Shown in pieces: positions 7,649 to 15,389 of a stretch of 64,000 nucleotides of DNA (position 1 is the first letter of the stretch; each line of letters starts with the position of its first letter). The notes beneath the pieces were generated by a model. It saw only the letters and a program-made list of their open reading frames with translations. It did no database searches and was not told the origin of the DNA. Origin of the DNA: Pseudomonas sp. PSE14 (GTDB lineage: Bacteria; Pseudomonadota; Gammaproteobacteria; Pseudomonadales; Pseudomonadaceae). The translations under genes were made by a program, and so were the position numbers. The stretch lies in NCBI RefSeq assembly GCF_029203285.1, contig NZ_CP115669.1, forward strand, positions 4,030,001 through 4,094,000, read 5' to 3'.

Positions 7649-9463
7649 TCAGGAATGGCCGATACCCTGGTCTTCCAGGTGGTCCGCCTCGAACAACGTC
7701 TCCAACTCCTTGCGCGCCTCGCGGGCGGTCTGGATCACCGCCTTCTCGTCGTCGTACACACGGTACTGGGCCATCAGCACCGCTTCGTCGTGGCGCTTGA
7801 AGCGGCGGATACGCGCCGCGACCTGCTCCTCGCTCAGCCCAAGTCCGGTCAGCAGCAGGCGGCTCATTTCCAGGCTGGAGTGGAAGGTCTCGCGCACCGG
7901 GTTGGCATCGGCATCGAGCAGGTGGTAGACGTGCTGGCGGTTGCGCGCGCGGCCGATGATCTTCATGTGCGGATAGAGCTTGCGCACCAGCCGTGCGGTC
8001 TCGATGTTGGTCTGCGGATCGTCGGTGGCGACCACGAAGAACTCGGCCTTTTCCACCTGGGCGGCGCGGAGGATTTCCGGGCGCAGCGGGTCGCCATAGA
8101 AGATCGGGATGTTGCCGTAGCTGCGGGTCAGCTCGATGGTGTCCACCGAGGTGTCCAGCGCGACGAAGGGCACGCCCTGGGCGCGCATGATACGGGCGAC
8201 CACCTGGCCCATCCGGCCCATGCCTGCAATCACTACGCGGGGCGCGTCGTCGGGCAGCTGGCGGTACTCCGGCGGCGGCTCGCGCAGGGCAGCCGGCTTG
8301 GGCTTGATGTTGCGCGCCAGGGCCAGCACCAGCAGCGGTGTCATCGCCATCGACAGGGTGATGCCCAGCACCAGCAGCGCATGCAGGTCGGCATCCATCA
8401 GGCCCTGGGCCCGCGCCAGCTTGAACACCACGAAGGCGAACTCGCCGCCGGCCCCCAGCAGCACGCCCAGGCGTAGAGCCGAGACCTTGTCCAGGCCACC
8501 GGCAAGTCGGCCGATGAGGAACAGCAGCGGCAGCTTGATGCCCACCAGCAGCAGAGTCAGGCCGATGACCCGCAGCGGCTCGCTCTGGAACAGGCTGAGG
8601 TCGGCGCTCATGCCGACGCTGATGAAGAACAGCCCCAGCAGCAGCCCCTTGAATGGCTCGATCTGCGCTTCCAGCTCGTGACGGTATTCCGAGTCCGCCA
8701 GCAGCAGGCCGGCGAGGAACGCGCCCAGGCCCATGGAGACACCCGCCTCTTCCATCAGCCAGGCGGTGCCCACCACCACCAGCAGCGCGGTGGCGGTGGA
8801 CAGGTCGGCCTGGCCGGTACGCGCCACCGAGCGGAACACCGGACGCAGCAGGAAGCGCCCGCCGATCACCACCACGGCGATGCTGCCGACCACTTCCATG
8901 ACGTGAGCCAGATCGCCGCCGGCCGCCGCCGAATCGGCGCGCGCACCCAGCAGTGGGATCATGGCAATCAGCGGGATGGCCGCGATGTCCTGGAACAGCA
9001 GGATGGCGAAGGCCAGGCGGCCATAGGGACTGTTCAGTTCCTTGCGCTCGGCGAGGATCTGCAGGCCGAAAGCGGTGGACGACAGGGCCAGGCCGCCACC
9101 GATCACCACCGCGGCGTTCACCGGCAGATCGAACGCCAGCACACCAAGGCTGCCCAGCGCCAGCGCGGTGAGCAGCACCTGAGCCAGGCCCACGCCGAAC
9201 ACCTGCTTGCGCATCACCCACAGGCGCTTGGGCGAAAGCTCAAGACCGATGATGAACAGCAGCAGCACCACGCCCAGCTCGGACAGGCTGGCGACGCTTT
9301 CCGGGTTGTCGATCAACCCCAGCAGCGAAGGGCCGATGAACACGCCGGCCAACAGGTAGCCGAGCACGGCCCCCAGTTGCATGCGCTTGGCCAGCGGCAC
9401 CATGAATACCGCAGCGAGCAGGAAGACCACTGCCGACTGCAGGTAATTCGTCCCATGTTCCAT
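7649..9463 (-). CDS. CPA2 monovalent cation:proton antiporter (KefB/C-like)
   Basis: 604 aa. The N-terminal Na+/H+ exchanger domain has about 12 helices (residues about 5-385); it contains the KefB/C-like GLELSPKRLW and GGGLALSSTAFGLQ motifs. A cytosolic TrkA-N/RCK nucleotide-binding domain begins at about 408 (VVIAGMGRMGQVVARIM, a Rossmann GxGxxG). Likely a K+(Na+)/H+ antiporter gated by a nucleotide or redox ligand. No KefF/KefG-like ancillary gene is adjacent, so it cannot be called KefB or KefC. AAGGAG precedes the ATG. Confidence 0.88.
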   Translation of the reverse strand: MEHGTNYLQSAVVFLLAAVFMVPLAKRMQLGAVLGYLLAGVFIGPSLLGLIDNPESVASLSELGVVLLLFIIGLELSPKRLWVMRKQVFGVGLAQVLLTALALGSLGVLAFDLPVNAAVVIGGGLALSSTAFGLQILAERKELNSPYGRLAFAILLFQDIAAIPLIAMIPLLGARADSAAAGGDLAHVMEVVGSIAVVVIGGRFLLRPVFRSVARTGQADLSTATALLVVVGTAWLMEEAGVSMGLGAFLAGLLLADSEYRHELEAQIEPFKGLLLGLFFISVGMSADLSLFQSEPLRVIGLTLLLVGIKLPLLFLIGRLAGGLDKVSALRLGVLLGAGGEFAFVVFKLARAQGLMDADLHALLVLGITLSMAMTPLLVLALARNIKPKPAALREPPPEYRQLPDDAPRVVIAGMGRMGQVVARIMRAQGVPFVALDTSVDTIELTRSYGNIPIFYGDPLRPEILRAAQVEKAEFFVVATDDPQTNIETARLVRKLYPHMKIIGRARNRQHVYHLLDADANPVRETFHSSLEMSRLLLTGLGLSEEQVAARIRRFKRHDEAVLMAQYRVYDDEKAVIQTAREARKELETLFEADHLEDQGIGHS

Positions 9464-9537
9464 GTATCAAGACTCCTTGGAAGGGGTGGGGCTAAACGAA
9501 GCTCCACCCACGTCGTTCAAATCCGGCAGCTTTCGAT

Positions 9538-10266
9538 TCAAGTGCCTTCAAATCCGGCATCGAGGGCCACGCCCTCGGCCAGCAGGTGGCGTTGGAACTG
9601 CCCGGCCAACGCTTCCACCTGGCCCCACGGCTGTGCGTGGCGCTCGTCCAGCGCCACATGGCTGGTGGCGCGGCAGCGCGCGTCGAGCCCGCAGTCCTGG
9701 TAGAAGGCGTTCACCACCTCGACCATCGGCTCGCGCTGGTTTTCCATCAGGATCGCGCCGTGGGCTAGCACCACGTAACGGCCGTCGCTGGGGCGACGGC
9801 GCCAGCGCTGGGCTGTGCCGACCAATTTTCGCCCCGTCAGGTTGACGTTGTAGCGGCCATCGCAGAAGGCCCCTTCCACCTCGCCCAGCCCCGGGTCCAG
9901 GCCAAGCGCGGCCAGCCAGTCACAGAGCGGCTGGCACAGGCGCTGATAGGCGGTTTCGATGCGCGTCTGCTCGTTGTCCGTCGGCGGAATCGCGTAGACC
10001 AGGGCGACGTTGAGCACGGCGGGCGATTGCGGCACGGGCTCACCGCCGGTGTCACGCAGTGCAATCGGCCAGCCCAGGCCGGCACAGGTCTGTTCCGCCG
10101 TGCTGAAACCGTCCAGCCGGCTGAGCCGGCGTGGCATCACCAGCGCCTGCTGGAGCGGGCGCCAGAACAGCAGTCCACTGTCCCGGCGGCCATGGAAGGC
10201 ATCGTCCAGCAGGGCCCGCTCGGCATCCAGGCCCTCTTCCACCGGCAGGCATTGCACTCTGTTCAT
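9538..10266 (-). CDS. Lipoate-protein ligase A-like (BPL/LPL domain) protein
   Basis: 242 aa, cytosolic. It follows the BPL/LPL catalytic domain layout: GLLFWRPLQQALVMPRR near the N-terminus, a GGEPVPQSPAVLNVALVY strand (equivalent to the RRxxGGGxVxH-type substrate loop but degenerate), then GAFCDGRYNVNLTGRKLVGTAQRWRRR and LAHGAIL. The G-R-K-L-V-G-T-A-Q segment matches lipoate ligases that recognise the lysine/lipoyl-AMP. True substrate (lipoate or octanoate) is unknown. An AAGGAA site supports the ATG at 10266. Divergent from the diguanylate cyclase gene. Confidence 0.78.
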   Translation of the reverse strand: MNRVQCLPVEEGLDAERALLDDAFHGRRDSGLLFWRPLQQALVMPRRLSRLDGFSTAEQTCAGLGWPIALRDTGGEPVPQSPAVLNVALVYAIPPTDNEQTRIETAYQRLCQPLCDWLAALGLDPGLGEVEGAFCDGRYNVNLTGRKLVGTAQRWRRRPSDGRYVVLAHGAILMENQREPMVEVVNAFYQDCGLDARCRATSHVALDERHAQPWGQVEALAGQFQRHLLAEGVALDAGFEGT

Positions 10267-10485
10267 GACCGATTCCTTCAGCATCCAGGGGGGCGGACTA
10301 TGCCCGCAGCAGGCGAATCCGACAATGATCAGAGACGGGTAGTTGCGGCCATAGCGACTTTTCGAAGGTAGCGTCAGTGTGCGGCAGTGAACAACCCGAG
10401 CACTTCTTCTCCCCCTTGCCACGACAGTGCCATCACCGCTGTCTATGCTCCAACTGCCCGAATGGGCCAGGGAGGGGCAGTAATC

Positions 10486-11688
10486 GTGTCCAGGACATGG
10501 CTCCAGCAGTTGCAGCACTCCATCGCCGTCAATAACGCGATGGCGTTGCCGGTTGCCCGGGAAAACCTGCGACGGCTGTATTTCGCCTCGGCGTTCGCCG
10601 TGGCTTTCGATCTCATCCACATCCTGGTGTTCTGGCTCAACCTGCAGGGCTCAAGTCCGGAGCACGACGGCTGGCGCCTGGACATCATCCGCATCCACGC
10701 CACCATCGCCATCCTGTTCAGCGCCCTGGGCCTGCTCGCCTGGCTCGCCTCGCGCCCCCAGCGCAATGCGCCGCTGTGGTACATGAAACTCCTGAGCCTG
10801 CTGGCCGCCACCGTCCTGCTCGGCTTCGGCATCGCCATCACCGGCGCGGACCAGCAGGTCACCAGCAGCATCACCCCCTTCCTGATGAGTTCCGTGGGCG
10901 CAGCCCTGATCATCCTGATGCGTCCGCGCCATGCCATCACCCTCTACATCCTCGCGCTCAGCGCCTTCGAAGTGACGATGATGCTGACCCAGGCAACTCC
11001 GGAGCTGCGCCTGTCCAACCAGATGGGTGGACTGACCATCTGCGGCATCGGCCTGATCCTGTCGCTGATCCTCTGGCATGGCCACGTACGCAACCTGCGC
11101 CAGCGCCAGTTCCTTCGCCAGCAGAGGCAGGAGCTGGAAGAAAAGAACCGCCAGCTGGAATACCTCGCCGGCCATGATCCGCTGACCGGGCTGTTCAACC
11201 GACGGCAGTTCGACCAGTTGGTGACCATGGAGCTGTCACGGGTATCCCGGCAGCCGGCGCCGGTCAGCCTGCTGATGGTGGACCTGGATCATTTCAAGTT
11301 CATCAATGACCGGTACGGCCACCCACTGGGCGACGAAGTGATCCGCCATGCCGCCAACCTGCTGCGCAACTACACCCGCAGTGGCGACAGCGTGGCGCGG
11401 CTGGGCGGGGAGGAGTTTCTGCTGCTGTTGCCCGACACGGGCCAGTCGCAGGCCCGCAGCATCGCCGAGAAGGTCCGCAAGCTGCTGGAGGAAACCCCGT
11501 TGCCGATGAAGGACGGCCTGCTCTACCTGACCGCCAGCTTCGGCATAGCCAGCCTGGAGGCTGGTATACCTGGCACCTATGAGCTGCTCTATGCTGCCGC
11601 GGACAAGGCGCTGTACCGGGCCAAGGCCAGTGGGCGCAATCGGGTGGAGTTGATCGAGGTGGGGGCGCAGATGGGGACGTTTGATTGA
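10486..11688 (+). CDS. Membrane-anchored diguanylate cyclase (GGDEF)
   Basis: 400 aa from a GTG start at 10486 with GGAGG at 10471-10475. The frame stays open to a GTG at 10387, but that start lacks a ribosome site. About six transmembrane helices (residues about 30-210) form an unclassified sensory module, followed by a coiled coil (RQRQFLRQQRQELEEKNRQLE) and a GGDEF domain. The active site is RLGGEEF; the DxLTGLxNRR, DLDHFKFINDRYGH and ALYRAKASGRN motifs are present, so synthesis of c-di-GMP is expected. An RxxD inhibitory site is not obvious. The size is similar to P. aeruginosa RoeA, but orthology is not established. Confidence 0.85.
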   Translation: MSRTWLQQLQHSIAVNNAMALPVARENLRRLYFASAFAVAFDLIHILVFWLNLQGSSPEHDGWRLDIIRIHATIAILFSALGLLAWLASRPQRNAPLWYMKLLSLLAATVLLGFGIAITGADQQVTSSITPFLMSSVGAALIILMRPRHAITLYILALSAFEVTMMLTQATPELRLSNQMGGLTICGIGLILSLILWHGHVRNLRQRQFLRQQRQELEEKNRQLEYLAGHDPLTGLFNRRQFDQLVTMELSRVSRQPAPVSLLMVDLDHFKFINDRYGHPLGDEVIRHAANLLRNYTRSGDSVARLGGEEFLLLLPDTGQSQARSIAEKVRKLLEETPLPMKDGLLYLTASFGIASLEAGIPGTYELLYAAADKALYRAKASGRNRVELIEVGAQMGTFD

Positions 11689-11802
11689 GGGCTGGGTAGC
11701 GTTACATCCTCCGGCCGTCCTTACGCCTGCTGCTCTGCGTAGGAGCGGGCGATGCTTTTCTTTGGGTGTTCAGCGTCGCTTCGGTGTGGGCTGGAAGATT
11801 TT

Positions 11803-12060
11803 GTTTCGCCCCCTCGGGCGAGTCACTTTCTCAAACGACGGATGGCCGCCCCAAGAAAGTAACCAAAGGGCTCGTCCCGACATCCGGGCCCGGCTTCGCC
11901 GGACTGATTCGCTTCGCTCCGTTTCCCTCGCTCCGGTATCGCTCCGAGGGTCGGCGTAGAAGGGCCATCCCTGGCCCTCTTAGCGGCGACGCCTAGTCCT
12001 CTCGCGGCATCCATGCCGCTCGCCCCTCTGCGCAATACCTCCACTCGGCCTCCTGACGGG
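11803..12060 (-). repeat. Structured dispersed repeat, copy C (diverged)
   Basis: Read on the minus strand it matches copies A and B in order: AGGAGGCCGAGTGGA, hairpin GCGGCATGGATGCCGC (12004-12019), a second hairpin (11962-11977), a closing stem (11935-11942 with 12032-12039), then CCGGC-GAA-GCCGG (11890-11902), a stem GTTACTTTCT/AGAAAGTGAC (11822-11832 with 11853-11863) and the CGCCCGAGGGGGCG hairpin with GAAAC. Primary sequence in the stems differs from A and B but pairing is kept. Confidence 0.75.
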
Positions 12061-12110
12061 ACTCTGCGCGCGCCTGCAACGTTGGCTGCTTCGTGCATGG
12101 ACTGCTTTTC

Positions 12111-12202
12111 GTAGGAGCGAGGGGGACGCCTAGTTCTTGCTCGCGAACAGAATTACCCGGCCACATCAGCGTCAGGCGGTTCGCGAGCAAGCTCGCTCCT
12201 AC
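12111..12202. repeat. REP pair with interrupted left arm
   Basis: The right arm is an intact REP (CGCGAGCAAGCTCGCTCCTAC). The left arm reads GTAGGAGCGAG, then about 14 nt containing GACGCCTAG, then TTGCTCGCGAAC, so its apex has been replaced or enlarged. The two arms are inverted and about 40 nt apart. Confidence 0.7.
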
Positions 12203-12260
12203 AGGTTGGCGATAAACCCAGACGCTTCCCTGTCAGCACGGATTCCGTCGCGATGGATTT

Positions 12261-12283
12261 CGCGGACAAGGTCCGCTCCTACG
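12261..12283. repeat. REP hairpin, CGCGGACAAGGTCCGC type
   Basis: CGCGGACAAGGTCCGCTCCTACG is a second REP sequence class ending in the same CTCCTACG as the main REP. The same class occurs at 12636-12662, 57563-57615, 57903-57968 and 58517-58542. Confidence 0.65.
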
Positions 12284-12306
12284 AAGAGCATGACCGCTCT
12301 GGCTCT

Positions 12307-12600
12307 TGAAGATTTCCAGAGAAATATCCGCACGCACCGGAGCGCCCCTTCAGGAGGCCGAGTGGAATCGGAGTTTCAGGGGTTGAGCGGCATGGATGCC
12401 GCGAGAGCGTCGTTGGGCCATGGATGGCCCGTCGACGCGGGCCCCTGAAACTTCGATGGAACGAGGGGAGTCTCGCGAAGCGAGACCCGGATGATGGGGC
12501 AAGACCTTTTGGTTCCTTTTGTGTCGTTTGACAAAAGGAACTCGCCCGAGGGGGCGAAACAAAATACATCCGAGCACGCCGAAGCGGCGCTGGACACCCA
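12307..12600 (+). repeat. Structured dispersed repeat, copy A (full length)
   Basis: About 290 nt. The core at 12350-12460 is identical over 111 nt to 58249-58359 (copy B). Pairings seen: closing stem AGTTTCAGGGG/CCCCTGAAACT (12372-12382 with 12442-12452) around hairpins GCGGCATGGATGCCGC (12387-12402) and GGGCCATGGATGGCCC (12415-12430); GTCTCGC-GAA-GCGAGAC (12470-12486); GTTCCTTTTGT/ACAAAAGGAAC (12512-12522 with 12531-12541); CGCCC/GGGCG (12543-12556). No protein is encoded. The strand given is the one on which the core is read as in copy B. Confidence 0.85.
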
Positions 12601-12633
12601 AACAAGAAACAAGAAACAAGAAACAAGAAACAA
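12600..12633. repeat. Heptanucleotide tandem repeat (AAACAAG)n
   Basis: Four perfect AAACAAG units (12600-12627) and a partial fifth follow copy A. At the equivalent place after copy B there is no such expansion. It is a likely slippage-variable microsatellite. Confidence 0.85.
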
Positions 12634-12635
12634 AA

Positions 12636-12662
12636 GCATCGCGGACAAAGTCCGCTCCTACG
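12636..12662. repeat. REP hairpin following copy A
   Basis: GCATCGCGGACAAAGTCCGCTCCTACG, identical in the stem region to the REP at 58517-58542 that follows copy B. Confidence 0.65.
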
Positions 12663-12729
12663 ACAGCCATGCTCCCCTGCAGGAACAGAGCCTATCCGCA
12701 ACCTGAGCGCCCCTCGGCACTACAGAGAC

Positions 12730-13146
12730 TTACGGCGCGCTGTACTTGCGCGTCAGCCCCGGCGGCACGCCGGTGCTGTCGGTCTCGGTCCAGGGCCCTT
12801 GCGGCCCGACGCTCCAGTACCAGCCGTTATCCCAGTGGTAGTAGGTGCGCTGGCGGTAATAGGTGTCTTTCTGCCCCTGCATCACATAGACCCCCAGGCT
12901 GGCATCCCAGCGGCCCTTGCCGCCGGGCGGCGGGGCGAACTGGGGCGGGCGCTTGGAGGTCGGCTGTTGCTTGCTCGGCTGCGGGGTGATCGGCGAGGAA
13001 GACGACTTGACCGGCGGCTTGGTGGTCGTGGTACCCGGCTGCGTTGGTGCCGTTGTCGGCCCCGATGGCTGCTCCGGCTGCGGCGGTTGCACCACGCAGC
13101 CACCCAGTACCAGCAAGGCGCTCAGCGCCAGCAATCTAACCTTCAT
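12730..13146 (-). CDS. Putative lipoprotein with proline/threonine-rich linker
   Basis: 138 aa. Signal peptide with lipobox LVLGGC, lipidated Cys at residue 17. It continues with a Pro/Thr/Ser-rich linker (about 18-75), then a compact C-terminal domain rich in aromatic residues (YYRQRTYYHWDNGWYWSVG). The start is ATG 13146 with GAGGG upstream; a GTG three bases earlier is the alternative. It lies 23 nt downstream of ccmI and may be the last gene of the ccm transcript. Membrane-anchored, function unknown. Confidence 0.75.
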   Translation of the reverse strand: MKVRLLALSALLVLGGCVVQPPQPEQPSGPTTAPTQPGTTTTKPPVKSSSSPITPQPSKQQPTSKRPPQFAPPPGGKGRWDASLGVYVMQGQKDTYYRQRTYYHWDNGWYWSVGPQGPWTETDSTGVPPGLTRKYSAP

Positions 13147-13169
13147 CACCCTACCCTCTTCTATCTGTT

Positions 13170-14381
13170 TCAGCGCTGGTCCGGGCTGTCGATGGTCACT
13201 GCCTGCTCGCCAGCCTGGGCAGTAGACAACGCTTCACTGCGTCCGATCCACTCCCCGGCCGTCGCATTGCCAGCACGGGAAATCCGCGCCACCAACTGCA
13301 CCTGCGGGAAGGCCGAGAGCTTGAGCTGCGGCATCATCGCATCGGCGTCGCTGAGCGCCACTTCGCTGGGCAGGTCGGAGACCTTCAGGCGCTTCACCGC
13401 CAACGGCATCGGCGGACCGCTTACCGCGCGGGCGAAGACGAACACGCTATCGTCCGGCTTGACCTGGCCCTTCACGGCGGCGCTCAGGTCGACCTTCACC
13501 TTCAACGTCACGCCGGCAGTGGCCGGGGCGGCAGGTGCGGTGGGAGGCGTCTCGCCCTTCTCGACCATGCGCTGGCGGGCACGTTCGATGCCTCCGGCGA
13601 TGGCTTCGCGGGACGGATCATCGGCCGGCAGTATCGCGACCAGGCGGCCCCAGTAATCGACCGCATCGGCGAACTTCTCGTCCTCGAAGGCGGCGATGCC
13701 GAGCAGGCCGAGGGTGGTGACTTCCTGCGGGTCCTTCTTCAACGCTTCATCCGCCAGCGCGCGCACTTCCGGGCTGAGCGACTTGTTGCCGGCGAAGTAC
13801 AGCGCCTGGGCCCACTGGCCGAGCACTTCCGGCTGTCGGCCGGAAAGGCGCGCGGCCTGCTCGAAGGCCTTGGCGGCGTCGGCGGCGCGGTTCTGGGTCA
13901 TGTAGGTTCGACCGAGGAAGTACCAGCCTTCGGCGGAGTCCGGCTGCGCCTGCACCGCGCGCTCCAGGCGGGCGGTCATTTCTTCCATGGAATGCGGCGC
14001 GGTGGCGAACTCGCGGGCCAGGGCCACCTTGTCGCTGGCGCCCCAGTGCAGGTACAGGCCCAGCGCGAGGAACGGCAGGAGCAGCACCACCAGCAGCGGC
14101 GCGGCGCGGCCGAGACGGCTGCGGCGGTCCTCGGAGGCACCTTCGGTATCGGCCAGCAGCTCGCGGGCAGCCTCGGCGCGGCCGGCTTCGAGCTGGGCAT
14201 CGTCGAGGGTGCCGGCATCACGCTGGGCGGTCAGTTCGGCCAGACGCTCCTGGTACAGGGCGACGTTGAGGGCGGTGCGGTCTTCCTCGGCCTGGGCGCG
14301 ACGGCCACGCAGCAGAGGGATCAGCAGGAATGCCAGGGCCACCAGCAACAGCAGGCCGGCGGCGAGCCAGAAGTCGATCAT
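13170..14381 (-). CDS. ccmI: Cytochrome c maturation protein CcmI (CycH)
   Basis: 403 aa. Two N-terminal helices (residues about 3-22 and 93-112) flank a cytosolic heptad-rich loop. A periplasmic TPR domain follows ([24 protein letters not shown] and following repeats), then a C-terminal beta-rich domain (about 285-403). CcmI binds apocytochrome c and delivers it to CcmF/CcmH. Its ATG overlaps the ccmH stop by 4 nt, which implies translational coupling. Last clear gene of the ccm operon. Confidence 0.93.
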   Translation of the reverse strand: MIDFWLAAGLLLLVALAFLLIPLLRGRRAQAEEDRTALNVALYQERLAELTAQRDAGTLDDAQLEAGRAEAARELLADTEGASEDRRSRLGRAAPLLVVLLLPFLALGLYLHWGASDKVALAREFATAPHSMEEMTARLERAVQAQPDSAEGWYFLGRTYMTQNRAADAAKAFEQAARLSGRQPEVLGQWAQALYFAGNKSLSPEVRALADEALKKDPQEVTTLGLLGIAAFEDEKFADAVDYWGRLVAILPADDPSREAIAGGIERARQRMVEKGETPPTAPAAPATAGVTLKVKVDLSAAVKGQVKPDDSVFVFARAVSGPPMPLAVKRLKVSDLPSEVALSDADAMMPQLKLSAFPQVQLVARISRAGNATAGEWIGRSEALSTAQAGEQAVTIDSPDQR

Positions 14382-14848
14382 TTGTCTTGGTTATCCAGCA
14401 ATTGGTCGAGACGTGCCTGCTCCTCGGCGGACAGCGTGGTGGAGGTGGCGGCGACCGGGCGGCGGCGACGGGCGACGATGACGCCGATCACGCCCACACC
14501 CAGCAGCAGGAAGGCCGCCGGGCCGAACCAGAGCAGCCAGGTGCGCTCGCTGACTTCAGGCTTGTAGCGCACGAACTCGCCGTAGCGGTCGACCATGTAG
14601 TCGACGATCTGCTGGTTGCTCTTGCCCTGCTGAAGCTGGGCGTAGATCTGCTTGCGCAGGTCAGCGGCGATCGGCGCGTTGGAGTCGGCGATGTCCTGGT
14701 TCTGGCACTTGGGGCAGCGCAGCTCGGTGGTCAGGTCGCGGAAGCGCTGGCGCTCGGCGTCGTTGGCGAACTCGTAGGTATCGATGGCCGCCTGGGCGAT
14801 GCCGGTAAGGGCAAGGCCGAGCGCGGCGGCGGCGAGAAGACGTTTCAT
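14378..14848 (-). CDS. ccmH: Cytochrome c maturation thiol protein CcmH
   Basis: 156 aa. Signal peptide (about 1-20), periplasmic three-helix domain with the redox motif LRCPKCQN (Cys45, Cys48), one C-terminal membrane helix (about 104-125) and a short cytosolic tail. It keeps the apocytochrome CXXCH thiols reduced or forms mixed disulfides before heme ligation. The length is that of the short CcmH form without a fused TPR part; that part is the separate CcmI here. Start overlaps ccmG stop (ATGA). Confidence 0.95.
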   Translation of the reverse strand: MKRLLAAAALGLALTGIAQAAIDTYEFANDAERQRFRDLTTELRCPKCQNQDIADSNAPIAADLRKQIYAQLQQGKSNQQIVDYMVDRYGEFVRYKPEVSERTWLLWFGPAAFLLLGVGVIGVIVARRRRPVAATSTTLSAEEQARLDQLLDNQDK

Positions 14849-15387
14849 TTGCCCTGCGCCTCGTCCACCAGACCCTGGTAGATCGGCGCCAGCTGTTCGC
14901 GCCAGACCTTCTCGTCGACGGCACCGACCAGCTTGTGCCGGATGATGCCGTCCTTGTCGATGATGTAGGTCTCCGGCGCGCCGTATACGCCCAGGTCGAC
15001 GCCCAGGGTGCCGGTGGCATCGGCGATGTTCAGCAGGTAGGGGTTGTGCAGTTCGTTCAGCCACTTCTGCGCGGCGACGGCATCGTCCTTGTAGTTGATG
15101 CCATAGATCACAACACCCTTGGCGGCCAGATCGGTCAGCACAGGGTGCTCGAAGCGGCAGGTCGGGCACCAGGTGCCCCAGACGTTGACCAGCGCCGGCT
15201 TGCCCTTGAGGTCGGCCTCGGTGTAGGTCTTGCCCGGTTCGGTGACGCTGGGCAGGGAGAACGCCGGGAACGGCTTGCCGATCAGCGCCGACGGCAGCTC
15301 GCTGGGGTCTTTCCACAAGGCGTTATAGAGGAATACCGCGACGACCAGGAAGATCGCCAGGGGCAACAGCAGGATCGCACGCTTCAC
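14845..15387 (-). CDS. ccmG: Thiol:disulfide oxidoreductase CcmG/DsbE
   Basis: 180 aa. A single N-terminal membrane anchor (about 4-23) carries a periplasmic thioredoxin-fold domain with active site WCPTC (Cys74, Cys77) and the family GVxxYGINYKDD and YGAPETYIID segments. It reduces CcmH or the apocytochrome. It begins with GTG at 15387, 2 nt after the ccmF stop. Confidence 0.95.
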   Translation of the reverse strand: MKRAILLLPLAIFLVVAVFLYNALWKDPSELPSALIGKPFPAFSLPSVTEPGKTYTEADLKGKPALVNVWGTWCPTCRFEHPVLTDLAAKGVVIYGINYKDDAVAAQKWLNELHNPYLLNIADATGTLGVDLGVYGAPETYIIDKDGIIRHKLVGAVDEKVWREQLAPIYQGLVDEAQGK

Positions 15388-15389
15388 AC

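Larger units (their letters stand above)
11689..12729. other. Gene-free repeat island 1
   Basis: About 1 kb without a credible gene; the open frames here do not resemble proteins and cross inverted repeats. It holds, left to right, an inverted structured-repeat copy (C), an interrupted REP pair, a single REP, a full structured-repeat copy (A), a heptanucleotide tandem repeat and another REP. The same left-to-right block (REP, spacer, structured repeat, REP) recurs in repeat island 2 near 58 kb. Confidence 0.8.

Noticed and set aside
12491-12989. Open frames around the AAACAAG repeat
   Set aside because: They read Lys-Gln-Glu-Thr-Arg repeats from the microsatellite and then run antisense to the lipoprotein gene.
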